A stretch of DNA of 52,746 bases from Rhodovulum strictum (GTDB lineage: Bacteria; Pseudomonadota; Alphaproteobacteria; Rhodobacterales; Rhodobacteraceae). Positions within the stretch are counted from its first letter, which is position 1, and the number at the start of each line of letters is the position of its first letter. The notes under the pieces are model-generated. The model ran no database searches and had not been told where the DNA came from. It was given only the letters and a program-made list of their open reading frames with translations. Of the stretch, positions 9,331 to 19,370 are shown piece after piece. The stretch lies in the NCBI RefSeq assembly GCF_009649175.1, contig NZ_WJPO01000027.1, positions 1-52,746 of the forward strand, read 5' to 3'. The position numbers and the translations under genes are program-made.

Positions 9331-9996
9331 ATGAACCGTCTCTATCACGTGCCCCTGTCGCCCTTTTGCCGCAAGGTCCGCCTGGTGCTGGCCGAAAAGC
9401 GGATCGAGGTCGAACTGATCGAGGAACGCTATTGGGAGCGCGAGGCCGATTTCATGCGCCGCAACCCGGCGGGCAAGGTGCCGGTGCTGCGGATGGACGG
9501 GCGCGTGATGTCCGAAAGCCAGGCGATCTGCGAGTATCTGGACGAGGTCTATCCCGAACCCCGTCTGCTGCCCGGCACCCCCGCCGAGCGCTGCGAGGCG
9601 CGACGGCTGTGCTTCTGGTTCGACGACAAGTTCCATGCCGAGGTGACCTCGAAGCTCCTGTACGAGCGGGTCAACAAGAAGGTGATGGGCCAAGGCTATC
9701 CCGAAAGCCGCGCGGTCAAGGCGGGCTCGCAGGCGATCAAGTTCCATCTCGACTACATGGGCTGGCTGCTGGATCAGCGGCGCTGGCTGGCGGGCGACGT
9801 GATGACGCTGGCCGATTTCGCGGCTGCCGCGCATCTGTCGAGCCTCGACTACATCTCGGATGTGGACTGGAACCGGAACGCGGTGGTCAAGGACTGGTAT
9901 GCCAAGATCAAGTCGCGCCCTGCCTTCCGCAATATCCTGGCGGATCAGGTGCCGGGCTTTCCGCCGCCCCGGCACTACGCCAATCTCGACTTTTGA
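9331..9996 (+). CDS. Glutathione S-transferase family protein
   Basis: A 221-residue soluble protein with an N-terminal thioredoxin-like domain ([24 protein letters not shown] and the [10 protein letters not shown] glutathione-contacting segment) and an all-helical C-terminal domain. The substrate cannot be told from sequence. I chose ATG 9331 over the GTG two codons upstream because homologues begin near this methionine. Its TGA stop overlaps the TTG that starts queG, suggesting translational coupling. Confidence 0.88.
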   Translation: MNRLYHVPLSPFCRKVRLVLAEKRIEVELIEERYWEREADFMRRNPAGKVPVLRMDGRVMSESQAICEYLDEVYPEPRLLPGTPAERCEARRLCFWFDDKFHAEVTSKLLYERVNKKVMGQGYPESRAVKAGSQAIKFHLDYMGWLLDQRRWLAGDVMTLADFAAAAHLSSLDYISDVDWNRNAVVKDWYAKIKSRPAFRNILADQVPGFPPPRHYANLDF

Positions 9997-11036
9997 GCGG
10001 GGCGCTCAAGGACCGGCTGGCAGCGCAGGCCCGCGCCGAGGGCTTTGCCGCAATGGGGGTCTGCCGCCCCGATGCGATCCCGCAGGCCCCCGCTCGGCTG
10101 GCCGCCTTCGTCGAACGGGGCTGGCACGGTCAGATGGCGTGGATGGCCGAGCGGATGGGCTGGCGCGGCAACCCCGCGGCGCTGTGGCCCGAGGCGCGGT
10201 CGGTGGTGATGCTGGCCGAGCCCTATACGCCCGCCCATGACCCGCTGGCGGTGCTGGCGCGGCCCGATCGCGGCGCGATCTCGGTCTATGCGCAGAACCG
10301 CGATTACCATGACGTGCTGAAGGCGCGGCTGAAGCGGCTGGGACGCTGGCTGCTGGATCAGGTGCCGGGCGAGGCGATCAAGGTCTTTGTCGATACCGCG
10401 CCGGTGATGGAAAAGCCGCTGGCGCAGGCGGCGGGGCTGGGCTGGCAGGGCAAGCATACGAACCTCTTGGGCCAGGGTCTGGGCAACTGGTTCTTTCTGG
10501 GCGCGATCTTCACCACGGTCGAGTTGCCGCCCGACGCGCCGGGGGCCGAGCATTGCGGGTCTTGCACCGCCTGTCTGGACGCCTGCCCCACGGGCGCCTT
10601 TCCAGCGCCCTTTCAACTGGATGCGCGGCGCTGCATTTCCTATCTGACCATCGAGCACAAGGGACCGGTGGACGAGGGCCTGCGGCCGCTGATGGGCAAC
10701 CGGATCTATGGCTGCGACGATTGTCTGGGGGTGTGCCCCTGGAACAAGTTCGCGGTGGCCGCGCGCGAGGTGAAATATGCCGCGCGCCCCGACCTGATCG
10801 CACCGAAGCTGGCCGATCTGGCGGGGCTGAACGATGCGGGGTTCCGGGCGCTGTTCTCGGGCTCGCCGATCAAGCGGATCGGGCGGGATCGCTTCGTGCG
10901 CAATGTCTGCTATGCCATCGGCAATTCGGGTGACAAGACACTGATCGGGCCGGTGCAGAGACTGGTTTCCGACCCCGACCCCACTGTGGCCGAGGCTGCG
11001 CGCTGGGCTGTGGCGCGGCTGTCGCGGGCTCAGTAG
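9993..11036 (+). CDS. queG: Epoxyqueuosine reductase QueG
   Basis: A cobalamin- and iron-sulphur-dependent enzyme that performs the last step of queuosine formation in tRNA, reducing epoxyqueuosine. Two cluster motifs are present: [15 protein letters not shown] and [13 protein letters not shown], together supplying eight cysteines for two [4Fe-4S] clusters. No ATG or GTG occurs before the conserved [18 protein letters not shown] segment, so I take TTG at 9993, inside TTGA with the upstream stop; this gives 347 residues, normal for the family. The C-terminal part is a HEAT-like repeat region. Its stop overlaps the 3' end of convergent qhpG by seven bases. Confidence 0.92.
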   Translation: MSGALKDRLAAQARAEGFAAMGVCRPDAIPQAPARLAAFVERGWHGQMAWMAERMGWRGNPAALWPEARSVVMLAEPYTPAHDPLAVLARPDRGAISVYAQNRDYHDVLKARLKRLGRWLLDQVPGEAIKVFVDTAPVMEKPLAQAAGLGWQGKHTNLLGQGLGNWFFLGAIFTTVELPPDAPGAEHCGSCTACLDACPTGAFPAPFQLDARRCISYLTIEHKGPVDEGLRPLMGNRIYGCDDCLGVCPWNKFAVAAREVKYAARPDLIAPKLADLAGLNDAGFRALFSGSPIKRIGRDRFVRNVCYAIGNSGDKTLIGPVQRLVSDPDPTVAEAARWAVARLSRAQ

Positions 11037-12322
11037 GGCGGCGACGCCTCTTGCCGCAGGAGGTCGGGCAGATGTTCGGCCATCTGGCCCCAGCGGGCAA
11101 CAAGATCGGTCAGCGGAACGCGATCCTCAAGCGCCCGCCAGGCATCCGCCGCGGGGATCGTGCCGAACCAGGCGATGCCGCCGGGCGTGGCAGGGGTACG
11201 CAGGATCTCGCGTTCCTCAAGCAGGTTGTCCGCCACCACCACGGCACGGTCGATGCGAAAGCCCGCGCCGGGCGGGTGCAACGGCAGATCGTCGGGAAAA
11301 TCGCGGCGGCGCGCCCAGAAGGGCGCTGTGGCATGCTCTGCGATCTGGCGGGCGAATTCGCGGCCGACCCGGGCCTGATGAAAGAAGGTCTCGCTTTGCC
11401 GGTCCGACAGGAAACGCCGCGCCAGCGCCTCGGTCTCGGGGCCGGGACGGGCGGCCAGACTGCGGCGCACCGCAGTCGCGGCCAGCGCACCCGAAACCGC
11501 CCAGAACTGGCCATGCCCGGACAGGGGATCGCCCGCGGCGGCCGCGTCGCCGATGGGCAGAACGCTGAGATCGTCGGTAAAGGGCGGCAGCGCAGGGGCG
11601 CAATCGCGGATCACCAATGGCCCTTCGGGGGTCAGGGTCGGCAGCGGTGTCGCCTTTGCGGCGGCAGCAATGGCAGCGGCAAAGCGGTCGTCGGGCGAGC
11701 CGTCGGATTGCGCATCGGTGACGAACTGCACCCAGGCGCGATCCGGCCAGCCCTGCGCAATCCAGAGCCAGCCTTGCGCGACGGGCACCACCGTGACGGT
11801 ACGCGCAGCCCTCCCCTCGGCTGTCACCCAGCCCGAGATCGACAGCGTGGCGGGCGCGCGGCGCATGTCGCGAACGCCTGCATGGGCCTTGCGCCCGCGC
11901 GCGTCGAAAACCCGCGTTGCGGCAAGCAGTTCGCCCCCGGTCAGCAGCACGGTCGCGCCCTCGGGGCCAACCGCCTCGACCCGCCCCGTGGACGGGATCA
12001 GCCGCGCGCCTGCGGTCACGGCCGCCTGCCGCAGATGGTCGTCCAGCGCGGGACGGTGGACGATCCATTCGGCATTGCCGGTCGCGGGCAACCCGGCCCA
12101 ATGGCTGACGCGCGACAGCGGGCCGACCAGCCCGGCAAACCCAGCCAGCAGCCCCTGCCCCTCCAGCCAGCGATAAAGCCGCGGGCTCATCCCCTCGATC
12201 CGGTCTTCGGCGGCACAGGGGTCGATCAGCACCACGTCCAGCCCGTCACGCGCGGCCAGCCAGGCGGCAACCGCACCGGCTGGCCCGCCGCCCAGCACGA
12301 TCAGGTCATGGGGCTTCGTCAT
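11030..12322 (-). CDS. qhpG: Flavin monooxygenase QhpG for CTQ cofactor biogenesis
   Basis: A 430-residue FAD-dependent protein with an N-terminal [15 protein letters not shown] dinucleotide motif and a second FAD-contact region near [18 protein letters not shown], the arrangement of group A flavin monooxygenases and halogenase-like enzymes. In characterised qhp systems QhpG hydroxylates the tryptophan of the gamma subunit that becomes the tryptophylquinone. The assignment rests on family features plus position directly next to qhpADCBEF; alone I would call it only an FAD-dependent oxidoreductase. It is transcribed away from qhpA across a 221-bp shared regulatory region. Confidence 0.85.
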   Translation of the reverse strand: MTKPHDLIVLGGGPAGAVAAWLAARDGLDVVLIDPCAAEDRIEGMSPRLYRWLEGQGLLAGFAGLVGPLSRVSHWAGLPATGNAEWIVHRPALDDHLRQAAVTAGARLIPSTGRVEAVGPEGATVLLTGGELLAATRVFDARGRKAHAGVRDMRRAPATLSISGWVTAEGRAARTVTVVPVAQGWLWIAQGWPDRAWVQFVTDAQSDGSPDDRFAAAIAAAAKATPLPTLTPEGPLVIRDCAPALPPFTDDLSVLPIGDAAAAGDPLSGHGQFWAVSGALAATAVRRSLAARPGPETEALARRFLSDRQSETFFHQARVGREFARQIAEHATAPFWARRRDFPDDLPLHPPGAGFRIDRAVVVADNLLEEREILRTPATPGGIAWFGTIPAADAWRALEDRVPLTDLVARWGQMAEHLPDLLRQEASPPY

Positions 12323-12400
12323 CCTGTTCCCTCGCTGCCCGTTTTCCCATCACAGGCGCCGGCAGCCTGGGCAGAGCATAGCCCAAATGCGGCCTCTTGG

Positions 12401-12488
12401 CGCTCCCGGCCTGCATCGGGAGCGAGGTTGTCCGGAAATGTCAAGAAATACAGGCGTGTTTGGCAAAGACTTGACCGACGCGGCAAAG
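12401..12488. promoter_or_regulatory. Candidate QhpR operator region between qhpG and qhpA
   Basis: Two features stand out in the 221-bp divergent spacer. GGCAAAG is repeated directly at 12462-12468 and 12482-12488, a 20-bp period like the two-turn spacing used by AraC-type dimers. Further toward qhpG, CGCTCCCG (12401-12408) and CGGGAGCG (12417-12424) form a perfect 8-8-8 inverted repeat. AraC-family QhpR is encoded at the far end of the cluster. The link between QhpR and either site is inference. Confidence 0.45.
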
Positions 12489-12543
12489 CGCCGCGCGACG
12501 CAACGTGCGCGATACCGAACACCGCAACAGGGAAACGCCACCG

Positions 12544-14094
12544 ATGAGCCGAATCGCCCCCGCCCTCTGGACCACCTGCGCCGCGCTGGCACTCGCGCTG
12601 CCTGCCCATGCGATGGAGCCGCAGGACATTCTGGACCGCGTCTGCACCACCTGTCACGCGCCGCGCGCCGATGGCAGCCTGCCGCGCATCGACGATGGCC
12701 GCCGCACGCCCGAAGGCTGGGACATGACGCTGGTGCGGATGATGCGCAATCACGGGGTCCGGATGACCGGCGAGGAACGCGCGACGATGGTGCGCCATCT
12801 GGCCGACACGCGCGGGCTGTCGGTCGCGGAAACCGAGGGCTGGCGCTACATCCTGGAACAGGAGCCGGTGGCGGTGGACGAGGCGCCGAACCAGGACATG
12901 GCCGAGATGTGCGCACGCTGCCATTCCTTTGCCCGGGTCGCGGTGCAGCGGCGCACGCGCGAGGATTGGGCGCACATGATCCATTTCCATCTGGGCCAGT
13001 TCCCGACGCTGGAATACCAGGCACTGGCGCGGGACCGCGACTGGTGGGGCATCGCGATGGGCGATGTGCTGGATTTCCTGGCCGAGAACTATGGCTATGG
13101 CGAGCGCGTGGCGTCATTGGCCGCCGATCTGTCGGGCGCCTGGACCGTGGCCGGGCGGATGCCGGGGCGGGGCGATTATGCCGGGACCATGCATGTGATG
13201 GCCGAGGGCACGGACTATGAGGTGCATCTGGATCTGGGCTTTGCCGATGGCAGCCACGCGCATTTCGACGGGCGGGGGCTGGTCTATGGCGCGGGCGAGT
13301 GGCGCGCGACGCTGTCCGATGGCGAGACCGAGATCCGGCAGGTGATGGCGCTGGGCGCGGATGGGGCGCTGTCGGGGCGCTGGTTCGATGCCGAAAGCGA
13401 CGTGATCGGGGCGCGGATGCTGGCCGCGCGCGAGGATGGGACGCCGCGCATCCTGGGCGTGAGTCCGGGCCATCTGCGGCTGGGCGAGGCGGCCGAGATC
13501 ACGCTGACCGGCGTGGGGCTGTCGGGCGCGCCGGTGCTGCCCGAAGGCGTCAGCGCCGAGCTGGTTTCGGAAAGCGCAACGCAGGTCGTGCTGCGCGTGA
13601 CGGCGGCGGCGGAGGCGGCGGTGGGGCCTGTCACGCTTGGGCTGGGGGATCTGGCCGCGCCGCTGGTTCTGTATGACCGGCTGGACCGGATCGCGGTGGT
13701 GCCCGAGGTCACGATCTCGCGCGTGGGCGGCAATGACGGGCCGATTGCCAAGGTGCCCGCGCAGTTCGAGGTGGTGGGCTATCTGAACGGTCCCGATGGC
13801 GCGCCGGGCACCGAGGATGACATCCTCGTGGGCCATTTCCCCGCCGACTGGAGCACCGAGGATTTCGACGAGGTGGCCGCGGCGATGGAGGATGCGCGCT
13901 TTGCGGGCGTGATCGACGGCGCGGGGCGGTTCACGCCGGGCGATGCGGGGCCGAACCCGGAACGGCCGATGACGACGAACAATGCGGGGAATCTGTGGGT
14001 GGTGGCCCGGCTTGAACAGGCGGGCGAGGTGCTGGAAGGGCGCGCGCAACTCTTTGCGACGGTCCAGCGTTTCGTCGATCCGCCGATAAGGTGA
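12544..14094 (+). CDS. qhpA: Quinohemoprotein amine dehydrogenase alpha subunit
   Basis: A periplasmic dihaem cytochrome c subunit that takes electrons from the tryptophylquinone gamma subunit and passes them to a soluble acceptor. The first 23 residues, ending in ALPAHA, are a Sec signal peptide. Two haem c motifs are seen: CTTCH at residues 34-38 and CARCH at 123-127. The remaining C-terminal two-thirds is beta-rich, consistent with the immunoglobulin-like domains of the known subunit. The start at ATG 12544 puts the signal peptide at the N terminus; a longer frame from 12505 would not. It leads a tightly packed operon. Confidence 0.93.
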   Translation: MSRIAPALWTTCAALALALPAHAMEPQDILDRVCTTCHAPRADGSLPRIDDGRRTPEGWDMTLVRMMRNHGVRMTGEERATMVRHLADTRGLSVAETEGWRYILEQEPVAVDEAPNQDMAEMCARCHSFARVAVQRRTREDWAHMIHFHLGQFPTLEYQALARDRDWWGIAMGDVLDFLAENYGYGERVASLAADLSGAWTVAGRMPGRGDYAGTMHVMAEGTDYEVHLDLGFADGSHAHFDGRGLVYGAGEWRATLSDGETEIRQVMALGADGALSGRWFDAESDVIGARMLAAREDGTPRILGVSPGHLRLGEAAEITLTGVGLSGAPVLPEGVSAELVSESATQVVLRVTAAAEAAVGPVTLGLGDLAAPLVLYDRLDRIAVVPEVTISRVGGNDGPIAKVPAQFEVVGYLNGPDGAPGTEDDILVGHFPADWSTEDFDEVAAAMEDARFAGVIDGAGRFTPGDAGPNPERPMTTNNAGNLWVVARLEQAGEVLEGRAQLFATVQRFVDPPIR

Positions 14095-14099
14095 GCGCG

Positions 14100-15530
14100 A
14101 TGGGAATGCTGGCCTTCATCCCCGAGAATGCCCACCGGGTCGAGGTAGACGGGCGCGCGATGCTGATGCATGTGCCCTCGACCGGGCTGTATGAAATGGA
14201 CGCGGTGGCGCGGGACGTGTTCGACCTGTTCGCGCGGGCGGGCGTGGCGGATGCCGCGGCGCTGCGTGCGGAACTGGGCGGGCGGCATGCACCGGGCGCG
14301 CTGGCCGATTGCGTGGCAAGTTTCGTGGCCCTCGACATCCTGCGCGATGCCGCAAGCCCCGCCGCCCCGATCCGGATTGCCCGGGTCGAGGATGTGCCGC
14401 TCTCGACGATCGTGCTGAACGTCAACACGGGCTGCAACCTCTCCTGCACCTATTGCTACAAGGAGGATCTGACGACCCCCGCCAAGGGCGAGAAGATGAC
14501 CCTGGAAACCGCGGTGGCGGCCTTCGAATTGCTGCTGCGGCAGGCATCGGGGCGGGATCGGGTCAATGTCGTCTTTTTCGGGGGCGAGCCGCTGACCAAT
14601 ATCGCGCTGATCCGGCAGGTGGTCGAGTACGCCGAGGCGCGGGTGGCCGAACTGGGCAAGAGCGTCGATTTCTCGCTGACCACCAACGGGATGCTGTTGT
14701 CAGAGTCGCTGGTCGACTGGCTGGATGCGCATCGCTTCGGGCTGACGGTGTCGATGGATGGCCCCAAGGCGCTGCATGACGTGAACCGGCGGACCGTGGG
14801 CGGGCGGGGAAGCTATGACACGGTGGCGCGGAATGTGCGGATGCTGCTGTCGCGCAATCGGTCGCGGCCCGTGGGTGCGCGCGTGACGCTGACCCGCGGC
14901 GTGACCGATGTGCTGGCGATCCATGACCATCTGCGACACGATCTGGGCTTTGCCGAGGTGGGATTTGGGCCTGCAACCTCCGGCCCGGTGTCGGTCTTCA
15001 ACCTGGAAGGCGCGGCGCTGGGGCGGGTGTTCGAGGACATGAAGACGCTTGGGCAACGCTATGTCGAGGCCGCGATACGGGGCGAGAATATCGGGTTCTC
15101 GAACATGCACCAGTTGCTGACCGACATCGCGCAGGGCACGAAAAAGGCGGTGCCCTGCGGCGCCGGGCTGGGGATGCTGGCGGTCGACAAGGCGGGCGAT
15201 CTGCATCTGTGCCACCGCTTTGTCGGGTCGGACCAGCCGACCTATGGCAATGTCGAGACCGGCATCGACGTGCCGCGCCTGGCGGGCTTCATCGAGGGGG
15301 CGCAGGATCGCAGCGGCTATGGCTGCCGGACCTGCCGGATCCGGTCGATCTGTGCGGGCGGGTGCTATCACGAGGCTTACGCGCGGCAGGGCGATCCGTT
15401 CGCGCCGGTCTATCATTATTGCGACCTGATGCGGGACTGGGTCGATTTCGGGATCATTGCCTATACCCGCATCATGCAGGCCAATCCCGATTTCTTCCGC
15501 CGCCATCTTCAGCCGAGGAGAGCCCAATGA
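14100..15530 (+). CDS. qhpD: Radical SAM thioether-crosslinking enzyme QhpD
   Basis: A cytoplasmic radical SAM/SPASM enzyme that installs Cys-to-Asp/Glu thioether bonds in the QhpC precursor. The SAM cluster motif is CNLSCTYC, followed by FFGGEPL. The C-terminal SPASM region has many cysteines ([37 protein letters not shown]) for auxiliary clusters. ATG 14100 has AAGGTG six bases upstream and gives 476 residues; a GTG nine bases earlier overlaps the qhpA stop and is an alternative start. Its stop shares ATGA with qhpC, so enzyme and substrate are coupled. Confidence 0.94.
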   Translation: MGMLAFIPENAHRVEVDGRAMLMHVPSTGLYEMDAVARDVFDLFARAGVADAAALRAELGGRHAPGALADCVASFVALDILRDAASPAAPIRIARVEDVPLSTIVLNVNTGCNLSCTYCYKEDLTTPAKGEKMTLETAVAAFELLLRQASGRDRVNVVFFGGEPLTNIALIRQVVEYAEARVAELGKSVDFSLTTNGMLLSESLVDWLDAHRFGLTVSMDGPKALHDVNRRTVGGRGSYDTVARNVRMLLSRNRSRPVGARVTLTRGVTDVLAIHDHLRHDLGFAEVGFGPATSGPVSVFNLEGAALGRVFEDMKTLGQRYVEAAIRGENIGFSNMHQLLTDIAQGTKKAVPCGAGLGMLAVDKAGDLHLCHRFVGSDQPTYGNVETGIDVPRLAGFIEGAQDRSGYGCRTCRIRSICAGGCYHEAYARQGDPFAPVYHYCDLMRDWVDFGIIAYTRIMQANPDFFRRHLQPRRAQ

Positions 15531-15874
15531 AACACCTGACCCCCGCCAATACCCGGGCCAAGGCGATGGACGAGGCCCTTGCGGCCGATCCCGCCGGTCC
15601 CGCAGAGGGCAGCGCCGAGGAAGTGCTGGCCATGAACGCGCTGGTAGGTTGCACCACCTCGTTCGATCCGGGCTGGGAAATCGACGCCTTTGGCGGTGTC
15701 GCCAACCTGTGCCAGCCGATGGAGGCCGATCTTTACGGCTGCGCCGATCCCTGCTGGTGGCCCGCGCAGGTGCCCGACACGATGACCACCTATCCGAACT
15801 GGACCGAGAACGCGCCCGCATCGGAAGCGGACTGGCGCCAGTTGCAATCGGTCTTTCCCCGGCTGAAAGGGTGA
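15527..15874 (+). CDS. qhpC: Quinohemoprotein amine dehydrogenase gamma subunit (CTQ peptide)
   Basis: A 115-residue precursor of the catalytic subunit. Every residue needed for the known crosslinks is present with the right spacing: Cys42-Glu51, Cys62-Asp68 and Cys76-Asp84 for the three thioethers, and Cys72-Trp78 for the cysteine tryptophylquinone. Against mature numbering as I recall it the offset is 35, which implies a leader of about that length, removed by QhpE. The leader is polar and not a Sec signal, consistent with export of the crosslinked peptide by QhpF. GAGGAG at 15515-15520 is a good ribosome site. Confidence 0.95.
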   Translation: MKHLTPANTRAKAMDEALAADPAGPAEGSAEEVLAMNALVGCTTSFDPGWEIDAFGGVANLCQPMEADLYGCADPCWWPAQVPDTMTTYPNWTENAPASEADWRQLQSVFPRLKG

Positions 15875-15879
15875 CGAGG

Positions 15880-16956
15880 ATGAGAACGCTGACCGCCCTG
15901 CTGGCCCCTGCCCTGCTGGCCGCCGCCGCGCCCGCGCAGGCCCGGGACTACCTGATCGCACCGACCCGGCCCGACCGGCTGGTGATCGTCGATACCGAGG
16001 CGATGGCGGTGGACAAGGTCATCACCATCGACATGGCCGCGCCGCTGCCCAGCCTGCCGGTGGTCAGCGCGGATGGCCGCCGCGCCTTTGTCATCGTCGC
16101 GCAGAACGAGGAAATCGTCGAGATCGACCTGGAAAGCGGCGAGGAAGTGCAGCGCCTGATCCTGGGCACCGAACAGGAACGGGTGAAGGCGCTGTTCGGG
16201 ATGGACCTGTCGCCCGATGGCACGACGCTGGCGGTCTATGAAAGCCCGGTGGGGCTTTTCAAGAACCATTTCGAGGTGCGGCCCACGCGGCTGTCGCTGT
16301 ATGATACGGCGACGGGCGCGCTGAAGGCCCGGGCCGAGGCGCCGCGGCAGGTCACCGTGATCGCCTATTCGAAGGATGGCAGCCGGATCTACGGCATGGG
16401 CCGCGAGATGCATGTCTTCGACGCCGCGACCGGGCAGAAGGTGGATGAATTGCCGATCCATGGCTGGGGCAAGGGCGAATATGTCCAGCCCGACGTTCTG
16501 GACGCCTGGTCGCAATTCGAGGTGGCGGGGATGGTCACGACGCCCTTCTACACCTTCCGCGAGGATGGCGATCCCGAAGACCCGGAGGCCTATCGCACCG
16601 GGCTGCTGACGCTGGATCTGGAGACCGGCGAGATGGTGATGAAGGACGCGGAGGCGACCGACATCTTCTATTTCTCGACCGTGGCCGATCCGGCGAAGCA
16701 GCGGATCTTCGGCGTCTACAACCAGTTGGCCAGTTTCGATCTGGAGACGCGGGCGCCGATCAAGCGGGTGAACCTGCCGCACAGCTATTACTCGGTGAAT
16801 GTCTCCAGCGATGGCAGCACGGTCTATATCGGCGGCACGCTGGGCAATATCGGGGTCTATGATGCCGACACGCTGGAGAAGAAGGGCCAGATCGACCTGC
16901 CGGACGGGCATTCGATGTCGCTGGCCTCGGTTCGGCTGTTCACGCGCGACGAGTAG
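15880..16956 (+). CDS. qhpB: Quinohemoprotein amine dehydrogenase beta subunit
   Basis: A 358-residue periplasmic beta-propeller subunit that packs over the gamma subunit and helps form the active site. A Sec signal peptide covers about residues 1-22 (LLAPALLAAAAPAQA). Repeated blade-like segments are visible, for example SADGRRAFVIV, SPDGTTLAVYES, SKDGSRIYGMG and SSDGSTVYIGGTLGNIGVYD, as in the YVTN/quinohemoprotein beta-propeller fold. It begins five bases after the qhpC stop, preceded by GACGAGG, and qhpE follows after three bases. Confidence 0.93.
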   Translation: MRTLTALLAPALLAAAAPAQARDYLIAPTRPDRLVIVDTEAMAVDKVITIDMAAPLPSLPVVSADGRRAFVIVAQNEEIVEIDLESGEEVQRLILGTEQERVKALFGMDLSPDGTTLAVYESPVGLFKNHFEVRPTRLSLYDTATGALKARAEAPRQVTVIAYSKDGSRIYGMGREMHVFDAATGQKVDELPIHGWGKGEYVQPDVLDAWSQFEVAGMVTTPFYTFREDGDPEDPEAYRTGLLTLDLETGEMVMKDAEATDIFYFSTVADPAKQRIFGVYNQLASFDLETRAPIKRVNLPHSYYSVNVSSDGSTVYIGGTLGNIGVYDADTLEKKGQIDLPDGHSMSLASVRLFTRDE

Positions 16957-16959
16957 GCG

Positions 16960-17628
16960 GTGGCGGGCCGCCCCCCGATCGTCGGCGTGATCGACAGCGG
17001 CGGTGCTGTCGACGATCTGGCGGGTGGGCGGCTGTTTCTGCCCGACGGCACATGGGTCGCGGCGCGGCCTGACCTTCTGGGGCATGGAACGGCGGTGGCC
17101 GGGGTGATCCGGCGCGGGGTGCCGGGCGTGCAGATCGTTCATGCGCAGGTGTTTCAGGATCGCCCGGTGACGACGGCAATCCAGGTCGCGGGCGCGCTGG
17201 ACTGGCTGGCGGGGCGGAAGGCGGATGTGATCTGCCTGAGCCTGGGGCTGGCGGCGGATCGCGCGCCGCTGCGCCGCGCGGCGCTGGCCGCGGTGGCGGC
17301 GGGGCGGATCGTGGTCGCGGCGGCGCCTGCCCGCGGGGGGCCGTGCTATCCGGCGGCCTATCCCGGCGTGATCGCGGCGACGGGAGATGCGCGCTGCGGC
17401 TGGGACGGGCTGTCGGTGCTGGCGGGCGGCGTGATCGGGGCCTGGTGCGGCTCGCCCGAACAGGGCGGGGCGGGTCAGGGCGGCGCGAGTCTCGCGGCGG
17501 CGCGGGTGGCGGGGCATCTGGCGGCGCGGATCGCTTCGGGGGCGGGCTTTGCCGATGGGGCGGCGGCGCGGGACGCGCTGGCGGGCGCGGCGCGGTTTCA
17601 CGGGCCCGAATGCCGGGGCTGCGCATGA
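16960..17628 (+). CDS. qhpE: Subtilisin-like leader protease QhpE
   Basis: A compact 222-residue S8-family serine protease without a signal peptide, consistent with action in the cytoplasm. The catalytic triad is visible: Asp in GVIDSGG, His in GHGTAVAGVI, and Ser in GGASLAAARVAGHLA. In studied systems it removes the QhpC leader after crosslinking. The start is GTG at 16960, three bases after qhpB. The stop overlaps the qhpF start in ATGA. Its third positions are almost all G or C, like its neighbours, so nothing suggests recent transfer. Confidence 0.92.
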   Translation: MAGRPPIVGVIDSGGAVDDLAGGRLFLPDGTWVAARPDLLGHGTAVAGVIRRGVPGVQIVHAQVFQDRPVTTAIQVAGALDWLAGRKADVICLSLGLAADRAPLRRAALAAVAAGRIVVAAAPARGGPCYPAAYPGVIAATGDARCGWDGLSVLAGGVIGAWCGSPEQGGAGQGGASLAAARVAGHLAARIASGAGFADGAAARDALAGAARFHGPECRGCA

Positions 17629-19370
17629 GCGGGGCGGCACGCTTCGGCCGGGGGGCGGCGCGGGTCTTCTTCGGGTCCTGCGCGGCGGGCTGGCTGGGGC
17701 CGGTGATCGCGCGGGCCTCGGGCGGCATCGCGGTCGTGCTGGCGGTGTCGCTGCTGGCGGTGGTGCTGGGGCTGGCCACACCGTGGCTGACCAAGCAGTT
17801 CATCGACGAGGGGCTGGTGGCGCGGGATGCGCAGGCGGTCTGGACCTGGGCCTTGGCGGCGTTCGGCGTGGGGCTGGCGGCGCTGGGGATGGGCGTGGTC
17901 AATGCGCTGCTGCATCTGCGGTTTTCGGCGCGGATGCTGGCCGATCTGCGCGGGCGGGCGATGCGGGCCAGCCTGCTGCGCGATCCGCTGGCGCCGCCCA
18001 AGCCCGTGGGCGAGATGGCGGCACGGATCGACGGGGATACGGCAGAGATCCAGCGCTTTGCCTTTGACGGGCTGCTGGCGGCCTTCGGGTCGATCCTGCG
18101 GCTGATGGGCGGCGGGGCGATGCTGATGGTGCTGGACTGGCGGCTGGCGCTGATCCCGATTCTGGCGGCGCCGCTGGAACTGGGCTTTCTGGTCTGGGCA
18201 CGCGGGCGCACCACGGCGCGGGCCGAGGATGTGCGCGAGATGCGCGGCGCGGTGTCGAGTTTCGTGATCGAAAGCCTGTCGAGCCTGCCGACGCTGCGCG
18301 CGCTGGGCGCGGGCGGTGCGCGGGCCGGGGCGCTGGAGCCGTTGCAGACAAGCCAGATCGCGGCGCTGGAGCGGCAGCGGCGCTGGCTGGAACTGGTGGG
18401 CGCGGTGCCGCAGGTAATCGCGGCGGCGGTGCGGCTGTCGGTGCTGCTGATCGGCGGACTGTGGGTGGTGCAGGGCGACTGGCAGATCGGCGCGCTGATC
18501 GCCTTTCTGGCCTATATCGGGATGCTGACGGGGCCGCTGCGCAATCTGCTGGGGCTGTATCATGCGCAGGCGCAGGCGCTTGTCTCGGCGGGGCGGCTGG
18601 CCGATCTGATGGAGGACGGGGCCGAGGAGGCATCGGGCCGGGCGCTGCCGCAGGGGGCGGCGCTGGGGTTCGAGGCGGCGCGGGCGGCAATGGCGGATCA
18701 CGCGCCGGTTACGACGACGATCCCGGCGGGGGCAAGGGTGCTGATCGACGGGGCCTCGGGCGCGGGGAAATCGAGCCTGATGCATCTGGCGCTGCGGCTG
18801 GCAGCCCCGGCGCCGGGGGGCAGGGTCACGCTGGACGGGTTGGATGTGCGCGCGCTTGACCCCGTGGCGCTGCGCCGGGCGGTGGCGCTGGTGCCGCAGC
18901 GCGGAACGCTGCTGGCGATGAGCCTGGCCGACAATCTGCGGCTGGCCGATCCGGGGGCGTTGGACGCACGGTTGTGGGATGTGCTGGAGCAGGCCGATCT
19001 GGCCGATTGGGTGCGGGCGCAGGGCGCGGGGCTCGATCTGATGCTGACCGAGACGGGGGCGAACCTGTCGGGGGGCGAGCGGCAGCGGATCGCCTTGGCC
19101 CGCGCGCTGTTGCTGCCGTTCCGGGTGCTGATCCTGGATGAAAGCCTGTCGGAGGTCGATGCGGCCTCGGCGGGGCGGATTCTGGCGACGCTGGACGCGC
19201 GTTACGCCGACCGAACGCGGATTTTCATTGCCCATGCGGGACCGGCGCGCGAGGGGCGGTTCGATCAGCGGATCACGCTTTCCTCGCGCCCGCCCGAGCG
19301 GCGCAATTCGCGGGGCGATTCGCCGAACCAGCGCGAAAACGCGCGGGAAAACGCGGTCTGGTCGGAATAG
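17625..19370 (+). CDS. qhpF: ABC transporter QhpF (fused permease-ATPase)
   Basis: A 581-residue half-transporter with an N-terminal membrane domain of about six helices (for example GIAVVLAVSLLAVVLGLATPWL) and a C-terminal nucleotide-binding domain. Walker A is GASGAGKSS, the signature is LSGGERQRIALARALLL, Walker B is VLILDES, and the switch histidine is in IFIAHAG. It is thought to export the processed gamma subunit to the periplasm. The last roughly 29 residues, after RITL, are rich in Arg and Ser and lie antisense to the end of qhpR, so they are probably a non-essential tail. Confidence 0.92.
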   Translation: MSGAARFGRGAARVFFGSCAAGWLGPVIARASGGIAVVLAVSLLAVVLGLATPWLTKQFIDEGLVARDAQAVWTWALAAFGVGLAALGMGVVNALLHLRFSARMLADLRGRAMRASLLRDPLAPPKPVGEMAARIDGDTAEIQRFAFDGLLAAFGSILRLMGGGAMLMVLDWRLALIPILAAPLELGFLVWARGRTTARAEDVREMRGAVSSFVIESLSSLPTLRALGAGGARAGALEPLQTSQIAALERQRRWLELVGAVPQVIAAAVRLSVLLIGGLWVVQGDWQIGALIAFLAYIGMLTGPLRNLLGLYHAQAQALVSAGRLADLMEDGAEEASGRALPQGAALGFEAARAAMADHAPVTTTIPAGARVLIDGASGAGKSSLMHLALRLAAPAPGGRVTLDGLDVRALDPVALRRAVALVPQRGTLLAMSLADNLRLADPGALDARLWDVLEQADLADWVRAQGAGLDLMLTETGANLSGGERQRIALARALLLPFRVLILDESLSEVDAASAGRILATLDARYADRTRIFIAHAGPAREGRFDQRITLSSRPPERRNSRGDSPNQRENARENAVWSE

